64,000 bases of DNA from an uncultured Roseibium sp. (lineage in GTDB: Bacteria > Pseudomonadota > Alphaproteobacteria > Rhizobiales > Stappiaceae): contig NZ_OY780958.1 of the NCBI RefSeq assembly GCF_963675985.1, positions 62,001 to 126,000 on the forward strand. The letters run 5' to 3'. Position numbers and translations under genes: made by a program. Under the pieces are notes generated by a model. That model searched no databases, was not told the origin of the DNA, and saw only the letters and a program-made list of their open reading frames with translations. Position 1 is the stretch's first letter. Each line of letters opens with the position of its first letter. Below, piece after piece: positions 43,287 to 51,881 of this stretch.

Positions 43287-44594
43287 ATGGAGACAAAGCA
43301 GCAGACCGAAGAGATCCCGGCGAAACCGGGTTCGCTTGTCCCGCTTGCTTTTCTTGCCATCCTCACGGGGATCGGCGCCGGTGCGATCGGCGCTGTCTTC
43401 CGTCTGGCACTCGACTACGGATCCGAGCTGCGGACCTATGCTCTGGTGCAGACCAGGGGCTTCGAGATCGGCGGTCTTTTCCTGGCCATGGCCGTTGCGG
43501 GGTTCGCCACTGCGCTCGCGGCCACTCTGGTGCGGCGGTTCGCTCCGGCGGCATCGGGCAGCGGCATTCCCCATGTGGAAGCCGTGCTCGACGGAGAACT
43601 GCGACCGACTCCCGTCTGGCTGATCCCGATCAAGTTTATCGGGGGCTGGCTGGCAATCACGGCGGGCCTCGCGCTTGGCCGTGAGGGGCCGAGCGTGCAG
43701 ATGGGCGCAAGCCTGGCCCATCTCGTCGGGCGTGTCTTCCGGCGGGATCAGGCGGACCGCCGGTCGCTGATCGCCGGTGGGGCAGGCGCTGGTCTTGCCA
43801 CAGCGTTCAATGCGCCTGCGGCCGGATCGATCTTCGTTCTGGAAGAACTGGTCGGCCGGTTCGAGCCACGTATGGCGGTGGTGGCTCTTGGAGCATCGGC
43901 GGGAGCGATTGCCGTGTCGCGCCACCTTACCGGAGACGCACCGGATTTTACCGTGAGCGAACTCGTTGCCGGAGGGATCGGGGCGCTGCCCCTGTTCCTG
44001 GTTCTCGGGCTGCTCGCCGGCCTGCTGGCGATCCTTTACAACCGCAGCCTTCTCGGAACCCTTGTCATCGCCGACTGGATCGGCGGGCCCGTGGAATTGC
44101 GGGCCGGAGTGATCGGAGCGGCTGTCGGGGCTCTCGCCTGGACCGCCCCGAACCTTGTCGGCGGCGGCGATAACCTCACCCAGATGACGCTGACCGGCCA
44201 GTTGCCGCTGATGCTCGTGCCCTTGATCTTCCTGATCCGTTTCGTACTCGGCGCGGCTTCCTATGCGGCTGCCACTCCTGGCGGTTTGTTCGCGCCCCTG
44301 CTTTTGCTCGGCTCCCTCGCCGGACTCGTCTTCGGATCCGCCTGCGATGTCACGTTTCCCGGCATGGGGCTTCAGATCGAAGCCTTTGCCTTCGTCGGCA
44401 TGGCCGCTCTTTTTGCCGGCGTGGTGCGCGCGCCGCTGACCGGGATCGTCCTCGTCGTGGAAATGACCGGCAGTTCTGCCTTGCTGCTGCCGCTGCTGTG
44501 CGCCTGCTTCGGCGCGATGCTGGTGCCCTCCGTTCTGCGGGATGAGCCCATCTACGAGGCCCTGCGGTTCAGGGCGGCAAGGCGCGTGCGCTGA
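43287..44594 (+). CDS. CLC-family chloride/proton antiporter
   Basis: 435 residues with the three anion-path motifs: GSGIPHVEAVLDGE, GREGPSVQMGAS (gating Glu) and GGLFAPLLLLG. The second, internal Glu of proton-coupled members is present in FVLEELVGRFEP, so an H+/Cl- exchanger is more likely than a channel. ATG 43287 follows AGGAGGAATC. It stands alone between pncB (divergent) and a convergent lyase gene. Confidence 0.92.
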   Translation: METKQQTEEIPAKPGSLVPLAFLAILTGIGAGAIGAVFRLALDYGSELRTYALVQTRGFEIGGLFLAMAVAGFATALAATLVRRFAPAASGSGIPHVEAVLDGELRPTPVWLIPIKFIGGWLAITAGLALGREGPSVQMGASLAHLVGRVFRRDQADRRSLIAGGAGAGLATAFNAPAAGSIFVLEELVGRFEPRMAVVALGASAGAIAVSRHLTGDAPDFTVSELVAGGIGALPLFLVLGLLAGLLAILYNRSLLGTLVIADWIGGPVELRAGVIGAAVGALAWTAPNLVGGGDNLTQMTLTGQLPLMLVPLIFLIRFVLGAASYAAATPGGLFAPLLLLGSLAGLVFGSACDVTFPGMGLQIEAFAFVGMAALFAGVVRAPLTGIVLVVEMTGSSALLLPLLCACFGAMLVPSVLRDEPIYEALRFRAARRVR

Positions 44595-44714
44595 AGTTGG
44601 GACAAGATGAATGGCAAGGCTCAAGACAATGCCGGCAAGACCGCACCCCAGGTATCCACTGCGAGAGGGTCTTTATCCCAACATTTCAGCCTGTTTTATG
44701 AGGGTATGACCTGA

Positions 44715-44735
44715 CCGGCGGACGTTTTCCGCCGG
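44715..44735. terminator. Hairpin between the convergent CLC and lyase genes
   Basis: CCGGCGGA (44715-44722) and TCCGCCGG (44728-44735) with a five-base loop. It lacks a T-run but lies exactly between two converging genes. Confidence 0.5.
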
Positions 44736-44740
44736 ACGGC

Positions 44741-45796
44741 TCAGACCTGTTCCGGACCTTCTGTTGCGATCAGCAGGCAGCGGGCATCCGGACCTGGCTG
44801 CAGGATTTTCAGGGCGGCAAGGGGAGCTGCGCCGCTTGGTGTGGTGACGATCTCCTCCGCCGCATACAGACGCGCCGCTTCTCTGGCTTTCTCGTCCGGG
44901 ACGGTCACGAACAGGTCTGCATCCCGGCGGAGTGCGTCGAAGGCGATCAGGGAGGCATCCTTGCAGTCGAGGCGTCCCATGTTCGATGCCGGCCCGTCCG
45001 CCCGGGTCAACTGACCCGCCTCGACGCTTTTCAGGAGGCATGGGGCCGCTTCCGGTTCGACGACGATGATGTTCGGCTGGACGGCCCAATGGTCGCGAAT
45101 ATGCGCGGCAACGGCACCGGCGAGGCCTCCGACCCCGGCCTGAAGAAAGACATGGGTTGGCCACATGCCGGTCTTTTCGAACTCCTGCCGGCATTCCTCG
45201 GGCAGAACCGTGTAACCTTCCATGATCAGGGCCGGGCGTTCGGTGAAGCCCTCCCAGGACCCATCGGCCAGAAGCAGCCAGCCGTTTTCTTCCGCCGCGT
45301 TGATTGCGTATTGCACGCAGTCCTCGTAGGACCCGTCGACGCGAACGACGTAGCTTCCCGTCTTTCGTATTCTTTCCGCAAAACCTTCTGGAACGCTGTT
45401 GCTGAGCACGATAAGCCCACGGGCACCGAAGATGCGGGCGCCGGCGGCAACCGACAGGCCGTGATTGCCGGCGCTGGCCGTGATGAAGGTCATGCCGGCG
45501 GCGACCTTGCGTGCCTGAGGGCTCGTCAGGTCGTCGCCCCGGTAAGCATCCTGCAGCATCTGGGCGATTGCGAAGACACCACCCAAGGCCTTGAAGCTAC
45601 CAAGGCGCATGCGCTGTGTCTCGTCCTTGACGGTGAGGGTGCCGATGCCGAGCTCTTCCGCCAGTTTTGGCAGTTGCCTGAGCGGCGTGGCCTGGTAGGC
45701 GGGGCACTGGCGCAGCATCGCCATCGGGCGATCCGGTTCGGACCGGAACAGGCGAGGGCCGGGGGCGGCGGCAGTTCGGGCGTTCTCGAGTTTCAT
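44741..45796 (-). CDS. Diaminopropionate ammonia-lyase-like PLP enzyme
   Basis: About 351 residues of fold type II. The PLP lysine lies in RLGSFKALGGVFAIAQML, with the substrate loop TASAGNHGLSVAAGARIFGA and the phosphate-binding AGVGGLAGAVAA. The opening PAYQATPLRQLPKLAEELGI matches DpaL/YgeX rather than threonine dehydratase, but EutB-type enzymes are close relatives. Likely reaction: elimination of ammonia from a diamino or hydroxyamino acid. It is divergent from an M20 hydrolase. ATG 45796 is preferred over GTG 45805; neither has a strong ribosome site. Confidence 0.75.
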   Translation of the reverse strand: MKLENARTAAAPGPRLFRSEPDRPMAMLRQCPAYQATPLRQLPKLAEELGIGTLTVKDETQRMRLGSFKALGGVFAIAQMLQDAYRGDDLTSPQARKVAAGMTFITASAGNHGLSVAAGARIFGARGLIVLSNSVPEGFAERIRKTGSYVVRVDGSYEDCVQYAINAAEENGWLLLADGSWEGFTERPALIMEGYTVLPEECRQEFEKTGMWPTHVFLQAGVGGLAGAVAAHIRDHWAVQPNIIVVEPEAAPCLLKSVEAGQLTRADGPASNMGRLDCKDASLIAFDALRRDADLFVTVPDEKAREAARLYAAEEIVTTPSGAAPLAALKILQPGPDARCLLIATEGPEQV

Positions 45797-45957
45797 GAGC
45801 CGCACGATAGGGCAGGGTAACGATCTAAAAGCATCAGGCTTCCCGGAAAAATGAGAAAATTTCGCAACATTCCGGGTTTCAGCTGGCTGTTCAATTCAAT
45901 CGAAGGCGGCAAAATGGCAGCGATGTTGTCCATCCGATCAGCAAGGCACGCATATTC

Positions 45958-47154
45958 ATGGATTCTGGAATCTGTCCGGCGCGGTCCGGGAAGACATTTC
46001 TCTCGGAAGATCTGAGTTTCCGGATGAAGGCCTGGCGGGAGAATCTTCATCGACACCCTGAACTGGGGTTTACGGAAACGCGCACCGCGGGTTTCGTTGC
46101 CAACGAACTGCGAGCTGCCGGGATAGAGGTTCACGAAGGTATAGGCGGAACCGGCTTGGTCGGTGTTCTCCGGCGCGGAACAGGTAATCGGGGGATCGGC
46201 ATTCGGGCGGATATGGACGCGCTGCCGATCACAGAGCAGAACGACTTCGACCATCGGTCGGGCGAACCCGGTGTGATGCACGCCTGTGGTCACGACGGTC
46301 ATACCACGATGCTTCTGGGGGCGGCGGCACACCTGGCGGCGCACGGAAATTTCGACGGCACCGCCGTCTTCATCTTTCAGCCGGACGAGGAAAACGGGCG
46401 CGGCGCGCGTGCCATGATCGATGACGGTCTGTTCGATCGCTTCCCCGTGGATGCCGTTTACGGGCTTCATAATCTCCCCGGTCTGGAAGACGGCCGGGTC
46501 GCCGTTCGTTCCGGACCTGTCATGGCGTGCGAAGATACCTTCCAGATCAGTATCTCAGGCAAGGGCACCCACGCAGCCATGCCGCACAAGGGCATCGACC
46601 CGATCGTTGCGGGAGCGCAGGTCATCATGGCCCTGCAGACGATCGTGTCCCGACAAATGAACCCTCTGGACGATGCCGTTGTTTCGGTAACCGATTTTCG
46701 GACCAACGGCGTCCGCAATGTCATTCCGGGCGAAGTGACGATCACCGGGGATGCGCGGTCCTTTACACCCGAGGTCAGCGCAATGATCGAGACCACGATG
46801 AAACGCATCGTCTCGGGACTTTGCGAGGCCAGCGGCACCATGTCCACGGTCGAGTACGATCGTGAATTCACCGCCACGATCAACTCCGCGCGGGAAGCGG
46901 ACGTTGTGGCACGCGTGGCCGCCGATGTCGCCGGCGCCGGAAGCGTCGATCCGGACTGCGCCCCGCTGATGGCGTCCGACGACTTCGGCGCCATGCTGGA
47001 ACACAGGCCCGGCGCCTATTTCTTCCTCGGCAACGGGACCGATGGAGCTCACGGGCACGCGCTGCACAACCCGGCTTACGATTTCAATGACGGCATTCTC
47101 GTACGGGGTGCCGAACTTTGGGTGCGGTTGGTGGAAACGCAGCTTGCCGCCTGA
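45958..47154 (+). CDS. M20-family amidohydrolase (aminoacylase/hippurate hydrolase-like)
   Basis: 398 residues with the dinuclear metal site: HRHPELGFTE, GIRADMDALPITE, HACGHDGHTTMLLGAAAHLA, FIFQPDEENGRGA and the late MASDDFGAMLE. A dimerisation domain lies in the middle (CEDTFQISISGKGTHAAMP). It releases an acyl group from an N-acyl amino acid or related amide. The start is uncertain: ATG 45958 lacks a clear ribosome site, and ATG 46024 would still keep all motifs. Confidence 0.85.
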   Translation: MDSGICPARSGKTFLSEDLSFRMKAWRENLHRHPELGFTETRTAGFVANELRAAGIEVHEGIGGTGLVGVLRRGTGNRGIGIRADMDALPITEQNDFDHRSGEPGVMHACGHDGHTTMLLGAAAHLAAHGNFDGTAVFIFQPDEENGRGARAMIDDGLFDRFPVDAVYGLHNLPGLEDGRVAVRSGPVMACEDTFQISISGKGTHAAMPHKGIDPIVAGAQVIMALQTIVSRQMNPLDDAVVSVTDFRTNGVRNVIPGEVTITGDARSFTPEVSAMIETTMKRIVSGLCEASGTMSTVEYDREFTATINSAREADVVARVAADVAGAGSVDPDCAPLMASDDFGAMLEHRPGAYFFLGNGTDGAHGHALHNPAYDFNDGILVRGAELWVRLVETQLAA

Positions 47155-47157
47155 GGG

Positions 47158-47619
47158 TCAGCCCAAGGGGATATTCATCCCGACCTTGGTCCGGTCCATG
47201 ACCACCGAGGTGCGGAACCGCTTCACGTTGGAATCCTCAAAGAAGAGGCGATAGGTCAGCTGTTCGTAGTCCTCCATGTCCTTTGCCAGGACAATGAGGG
47301 CGAAGTCGGCTTCGCCGGTGATGTAGTAACACTGCTGCACCTGCGGTTCGCCCTTCGCCTTTCTCCTGAAGGCGTCGATCTGGTCGATCCGCTCGCGCTC
47401 CAGTTCCACCATGACCAGAAAGGTCATGGTGTAGCCGATCGCCTTGGGCGAGATCAGCGCCTCTTCGGCAAGGATCACGCCGTCGGCCTTCAGGTTTTTG
47501 ATGCGCCGCTGGACGGTGGCAACGGACAGTCCGGTTTCCGCCGCAATGGTCTCGAGACGTTCGCGTGCATTGTTCTGCAGCATCCGGAGGATCGTCAGGT
47601 CGGAGGCGGACATGTCCAT
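47158..47619 (-). CDS. Lrp/AsnC-family regulator
   Basis: 153 residues: HTH (LQNNARERLETIAAETGLSVATVQRRIKNL, here quoted by region 12-42) and the RAM ligand domain with QCYYITGEADFALIVLAKDME. Such proteins sense amino acids. It lies between the M20 hydrolase and the racemase-like gene, divergent from the latter, and likely controls this small amino-acid cluster. Confidence 0.9.
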   Translation of the reverse strand: MDMSASDLTILRMLQNNARERLETIAAETGLSVATVQRRIKNLKADGVILAEEALISPKAIGYTMTFLVMVELERERIDQIDAFRRKAKGEPQVQQCYYITGEADFALIVLAKDMEDYEQLTYRLFFEDSNVKRFRTSVVMDRTKVGMNIPLG

Positions 47620-47815
47620 GATGAGTTTATCCGATCATTTTTCCGGGTCATTGCGCTTCAACTTCTCAAATATCGGAATTCAGATGAGTTTTGAGATCAA
47701 TTTTCCCTGCTAATGTTAGCGTGGAAATCAATGGGATGAAAAGCGCAAGCGCCCAGGAAACACCCTCCGGCATCTTACTGTCCGTGCCGGCGAACCATGA
47801 AAGGAAACGACGGCC

Positions 47816-48553
47816 GTGGTGCGTATTCCCTATGACGTCGAGCAGCGTGACGAGCCACGGATGGGTCTTATCGTTCTGCAGGCCGACGAGACGATCGAAA
47901 ACGATCTTCGTCGCCTCGTGCCGGCAGCGGCCTCCTTGCATGTGTCCCGCGTGCCGAGCGGTCACGAGGTGACCCCGGAGACACTCTCCGAGATGCGGAA
48001 CCACATTGGACAAAGCGCCCGCCTTCTTCCCGACTCGGCGCGGTTCGATGTCGTCGGTTACGGGTGTACGTCAGGCACATCGGTCATCGGCGTGAAAACC
48101 ATCGCCGACCTCGTGCATGGCGGGGCAACGACGCTGGCGGTCACGGAGCCCGTTTCGGCACTCATTGCGGCCTGCAAGCATCTCGGCGTCAGCCGGCTGG
48201 CCTTCCTGTCGCCCTATGTGGCTGAGGTGTCTTCCCGGATGCGCACTGTCCTTGCCGACAACGGTATCGAAACGCCGGTCTTCGGCTCCTTCGAAACCGC
48301 CGAAGAATCGATTGTCGCCCGGATTACCGGAGCCTCGGCAGCAAGGGCCGCAGTGGACCTCGCGGTCGATCCCGCCGTCGAAGCGGTCTTCGTTTCCTGC
48401 ACCAATCTGCGCACTCTCGACATCATTGCCGACGTGGAGGAGCAAACCGGCAAGCCGGTCCTCTCCAGTAACCAGGTACTTGCCTGGCAAATGTGCCGGC
48501 TGAGCGGTCTTGCAACCACGACAAACGGCGTGGGAAAGCTGTTCTCGGCCTAA
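47816..48553 (+). CDS. Asp/Glu racemase superfamily enzyme (maleate isomerase/EutA-like)
   Basis: 245 residues. Two conserved cysteines sit at the expected active-site places, FDVVGYGCTSGTSVIG and AVFVSCTNLRTLDII. Both cysteines are needed by racemases and maleate isomerases, while decarboxylases keep one, so an isomerase or racemase is favoured. It starts with GTG 47816 after AAGGAA. EutA of hydroxyectoine degradation is in the same group, but other eut/doe genes are not all present. Confidence 0.8.
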   Translation: MVRIPYDVEQRDEPRMGLIVLQADETIENDLRRLVPAAASLHVSRVPSGHEVTPETLSEMRNHIGQSARLLPDSARFDVVGYGCTSGTSVIGVKTIADLVHGGATTLAVTEPVSALIAACKHLGVSRLAFLSPYVAEVSSRMRTVLADNGIETPVFGSFETAEESIVARITGASAARAAVDLAVDPAVEAVFVSCTNLRTLDIIADVEEQTGKPVLSSNQVLAWQMCRLSGLATTTNGVGKLFSA

Positions 48554-48562
48554 GCCCGAAAC

Positions 48563-49624
48563 TTAAGCCGGGGTCTTCTGCTTGTCCGGATTGACGAAGG
48601 GGCGGGCCCACTCGCTGTCCGGCGTGATGTCGGAGTTCTCATGGGCAAGCTCGGCCAGGATCTTGCGGTATTCCACGGTCATCCGGTCGGCGCGGCAATG
48701 CATCTCCGTACGTGTATCCAAGGGGAACTCGGGACGGATGTTGTTCAAAAGCTCGCGGTCCTCGCTCTGGATCTGGCGGTCCAGGGCGATGATGTTGGCG
48801 CATTTTTCCTCGTCCGGATTATCGTTTCGAGCGATGAACTGGCAGAACAGCGTGTGAGTGTCGTCGACCGGGGTCGCCGTCTTGAACAGCACGTGGCGCA
48901 GGCCGTTCTCGTATTCCATCACATCCTTGTAGACGAAAGGCTGCACCAGCTCGTTGTTGGTGAAGCGGACCGTGAAGCCTTCGCCGGTCAGGCCGGTGTT
49001 GGCCTTCAAGGCCTCGGTCAGGCGGGCATTGTAGCTGACGCGGGAGGTGAGCTTGTGGCCGTCGCGATTGATCTCGAAGCTGAGGAACTGGGAGGCGGAG
49101 GTGTCGCCGATGGTGTTGCGGTGGGTCCAGGCGACATGGGCAAGATCGAGCGCGTTGTCGATGACGCGTGGCGCCGATGTCGTCCACACTTCCATGAGTT
49201 CGTGCATCACCTTGAACGACGGATCCTCGGCCTCCGGCAGCTCCGGAATGTCGGCGCGCGGGATGCCCGGGCAGACCCAGACCAGACCGTAGCGCTCGGC
49301 GACCAGCACGTTGAGCGTGCGCGCGCGCGGCGGGATCGGCAGGTCGTCGTCCTGCTGGGGAATGCGCGTGCAGGCGCCGGATGTGTTGAAGGCCCAGCCG
49401 TGATAGGGGCAGACGATTTCGCCGTCTTCCAGCCAGCCCTGGGACAGGCGCGCGGCCCGGTGCGGGCATTCGTCGACGGCGCAGCCGAGCGTTCCGTCCT
49501 TGCCGCGCCAGACGACATAGTTGTCGCCGAGCAGGCGGACCGCACGGGGCTTGTCGGCGATCTCGCCCGAATAGGCCACCGGATACCAGTACTCCTTGAA
49601 GGCGGGGACTTCGCTTACAAGCAT
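48563..49624 (-). CDS. Rieske non-heme iron oxygenase
   Basis: 353 residues. The Rieske [2Fe-2S] domain has CAVDECPHRAARLS and CPYHGWAFN; the catalytic domain has VIDNALDLAHVAWTH, supplying the bridging Asp and two His for iron. The layout fits the VanA/demethylase-like alpha subunits rather than ring dihydroxylases with beta subunits. No reductase gene is near. It starts 50 bases after the nucleoside-type permease on the same strand, so it is probably the last gene of that operon. Confidence 0.88.
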   Translation of the reverse strand: MLVSEVPAFKEYWYPVAYSGEIADKPRAVRLLGDNYVVWRGKDGTLGCAVDECPHRAARLSQGWLEDGEIVCPYHGWAFNTSGACTRIPQQDDDLPIPPRARTLNVLVAERYGLVWVCPGIPRADIPELPEAEDPSFKVMHELMEVWTTSAPRVIDNALDLAHVAWTHRNTIGDTSASQFLSFEINRDGHKLTSRVSYNARLTEALKANTGLTGEGFTVRFTNNELVQPFVYKDVMEYENGLRHVLFKTATPVDDTHTLFCQFIARNDNPDEEKCANIIALDRQIQSEDRELLNNIRPEFPLDTRTEMHCRADRMTVEYRKILAELAHENSDITPDSEWARPFVNPDKQKTPA

Positions 49625-49674
49625 GGGAGGCTCCTGTCGTCGGAAGAGGGGAAAATCGGGATCATCATGATGTT

Positions 49675-50598
49675 TTACGCCCGGGTGAAGGGTTTGCCGA
49701 CCGCGCCCGGTCCGGAGGCCCGGCCGACGAAGGTCGCCATGGCGAACAGAGCCAGCAGGTAAGGCAGGGCAATCAGCAGTTCATGGGGAATGTCGCGCCA
49801 CAGGATCTGCGCGCGCAGAGCAATCGCATCGGCGAAGCCGAAGGCAAGGCAGGCGGCGGCACCCGGCCACACTCGCCACTTGCCGAAGACCATTGCGGCC
49901 AGGGCGAGAAAGCCACGTCCTTGCGTCATGGACGCCTGGAACATGTCGAGGGTGACGATCGACAGGTAGGCGCCGCCCAAGGCACCGAAAACGCCGGACA
50001 TCATCACCGCTAAGAAGCGGGTGCGGACGACCGGGATGCCGGCGGCATCGGCGGATTCAGCGGATTCGCCGCAGGCCCTCAGACGCAATCCGGCGTCGGT
50101 GCGAAACAAGACCCACCAGACCAGGAAGATCAGGACGAAACAGCCATAGTCGACCAGGCTGAGCGAGCGGAAAATGCGTCCGACCGTCGGCAGGTCGGAC
50201 AGGAACGGGACCGTGATCGTCGGGATCTTGGCCACGCTCGGCGTCAGGCCGTCGACATCCCAGATGACCGGGATGAGAGCCGCCGTCAGGCCGGCGCCAA
50301 TCAGGTTGATCGCCGCGGAGCCGACCACCTGATCCCCGCGCAGAGTGACTGACATCAAAGCCAGCGCACTGCCGGAGAACACGCCGGAGATGAGCGCGCC
50401 AACGAGGCCGAGCCAGGGATTGCCGGTGAAATAGGTCACCAGAACGGCGGCGAAAGCACCGATCAGCATCATGCCTTCCAACCCGATGTTCAAGACGCCG
50501 CTGCGTTCGCTGATCAGACCGCCCAGCATGGGCATTACGATCGGCAGGGCCAGGTGAAGGGCGCTGATGACGAGTGATATCGTCAGAAGATGGCTCAT
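49675..50598 (-). CDS. BMP-type ABC transporter permease 2 (nucleoside family)
   Basis: 307 residues, about eight to nine helices, with VMPMLGGLISERSGVLNIGLEGMML and TQGRGFLALAAMVFGKW, the signature blocks of the permease pair that works with BMP proteins (YufQ/NupQ type). It overlaps the other permease by four bases. Confidence 0.92.
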   Translation of the reverse strand: MSHLLTISLVISALHLALPIVMPMLGGLISERSGVLNIGLEGMMLIGAFAAVLVTYFTGNPWLGLVGALISGVFSGSALALMSVTLRGDQVVGSAAINLIGAGLTAALIPVIWDVDGLTPSVAKIPTITVPFLSDLPTVGRIFRSLSLVDYGCFVLIFLVWWVLFRTDAGLRLRACGESAESADAAGIPVVRTRFLAVMMSGVFGALGGAYLSIVTLDMFQASMTQGRGFLALAAMVFGKWRVWPGAAACLAFGFADAIALRAQILWRDIPHELLIALPYLLALFAMATFVGRASGPGAVGKPFTRA

Positions 50599-51881
50599 GA
50601 CGGCATCTCCGTGCTGGCGGTCTTTGCGGTCGCAGGTTGAGGGTCTGACGGAAGGTCGGATAGCCCGTCATCGATGGCGGGCCGACGCAGGCTCGACAGC
50701 AGGCGCAGGACGGCCGGCTGCGCGGCTACGAAGGCCACGACCAGGCCGGAAACGACGCCGACCATTTCCCGGCTGATGCCGGCGATCGCCTGCAGCGGGA
50801 CGGAGCCGGCGTGGAGAACGGCGAAGAAGAAGGCGGAGGCGACCACACCGATCGGGGACAGGGCGCCGAGCAGCGCGACCGCGATCGCGTCATAGCCATA
50901 GCCGGGTGAGAAAGCGGAATAGAACCGGCCATAGACGCCGAGCACCTGAACCGCACCGGCAAGCCCGGCAAGTGCACCGGAGGCGAGCAGGGCGATGATG
51001 GTCAGCCGTTCGACGGACACACCGCTTGCGCGCGCCGCGCCCTGATTGGCGCCCAGCAACCGCAGCCGGAAGCCGCCCGGGGTCCGGTAGAGGACCCAAA
51101 GCACGATGGCGACGACGGCAAGGGCTACAAGGAGTCCGGCATGGAGCCGCGTGCCGTCCCAGATGATCGGCAGCTGGGTTCCCTCCGGGACCCGCTCGGT
51201 GGCCGACGGTTGGTCGGCGGCCACGAAGGGACCGGTGGGCGCAACCGCATATTCGGAGACCGCGATCGCAACGAAATTCATCATGATCGTCGTCACCACC
51301 TCATGGGCGCCGCGGTAGGCCTTGAGCAGGGCCGGGATCAGGGCGAAGGCCGCGCCGCCGGCCATGCCTGCGAGGATGCAGACGACCATCAGCAAGGGCG
51401 GCGGCAGATCGACGGTGGCGCCGACCACACCGGTGACAAGGCCGCCGAACAGCAGCTGGCCTTCCACGCCGATGTTGAACAGGCTGGCGTGAAAGGCGAG
51501 TGCGACCGCAAGGCCGGCGATCAGAAGCGGGATCATCTGGACCATCGTTTCCGCGATCGCCGGGCCGCTGCCGAGCGCGCCGCCGAAGAGGGCGCTTGCC
51601 GTCAGCCAGAGCTCGGAGCCTGCGAGCCAGATCATCGGCACGGATGCGACGAGTGCGGCCGCAATCGTCAGAACGAAGGTCAGCATCCGGGTGCCGAATT
51701 GACCGGACAGGCCCTGGAAATGCGCAATCATGCGCGGCAGGAGGTCGGTCCGGTTCCAGCCGTCGTCACCGGTGTCGGCGCGCAGGGTCTGCGCCGCAAT
51801 GTCCGGGTCCATGCGGGCATGGCGGCTGTCGGCGGTCACATAGGCCCGCCTGGAAGGGGAGGTCGTTGCATTCATCGTCAT
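50595..51881 (-). CDS. BMP-type ABC transporter permease 1
   Basis: 428 residues with about ten helices; blocks ALAFHASLFNIGVEGQLLFGGL and GYGYDAIAVALLGALSPIGV match YufP/NupP. The N-terminal ~55 residues are soluble and Arg-rich. It overlaps both the ATPase and the second permease by four bases. Confidence 0.92.
   Translation of the reverse strand: MTMNATTSPSRRAYVTADSRHARMDPDIAAQTLRADTGDDGWNRTDLLPRMIAHFQGLSGQFGTRMLTFVLTIAAALVASVPMIWLAGSELWLTASALFGGALGSGPAIAETMVQMIPLLIAGLAVALAFHASLFNIGVEGQLLFGGLVTGVVGATVDLPPPLLMVVCILAGMAGGAAFALIPALLKAYRGAHEVVTTIMMNFVAIAVSEYAVAPTGPFVAADQPSATERVPEGTQLPIIWDGTRLHAGLLVALAVVAIVLWVLYRTPGGFRLRLLGANQGAARASGVSVERLTIIALLASGALAGLAGAVQVLGVYGRFYSAFSPGYGYDAIAVALLGALSPIGVVASAFFFAVLHAGSVPLQAIAGISREMVGVVSGLVVAFVAAQPAVLRLLSSLRRPAIDDGLSDLPSDPQPATAKTASTEMPS

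Noticed and set aside
47158..48553. Complete ectoine/hydroxyectoine degradation cluster
   Set aside because: Only EutA-like, EutB-like and AsnC-like genes are present. DoeA, DoeB, EutC and the ectoine transporter are absent, so the name is not justified.
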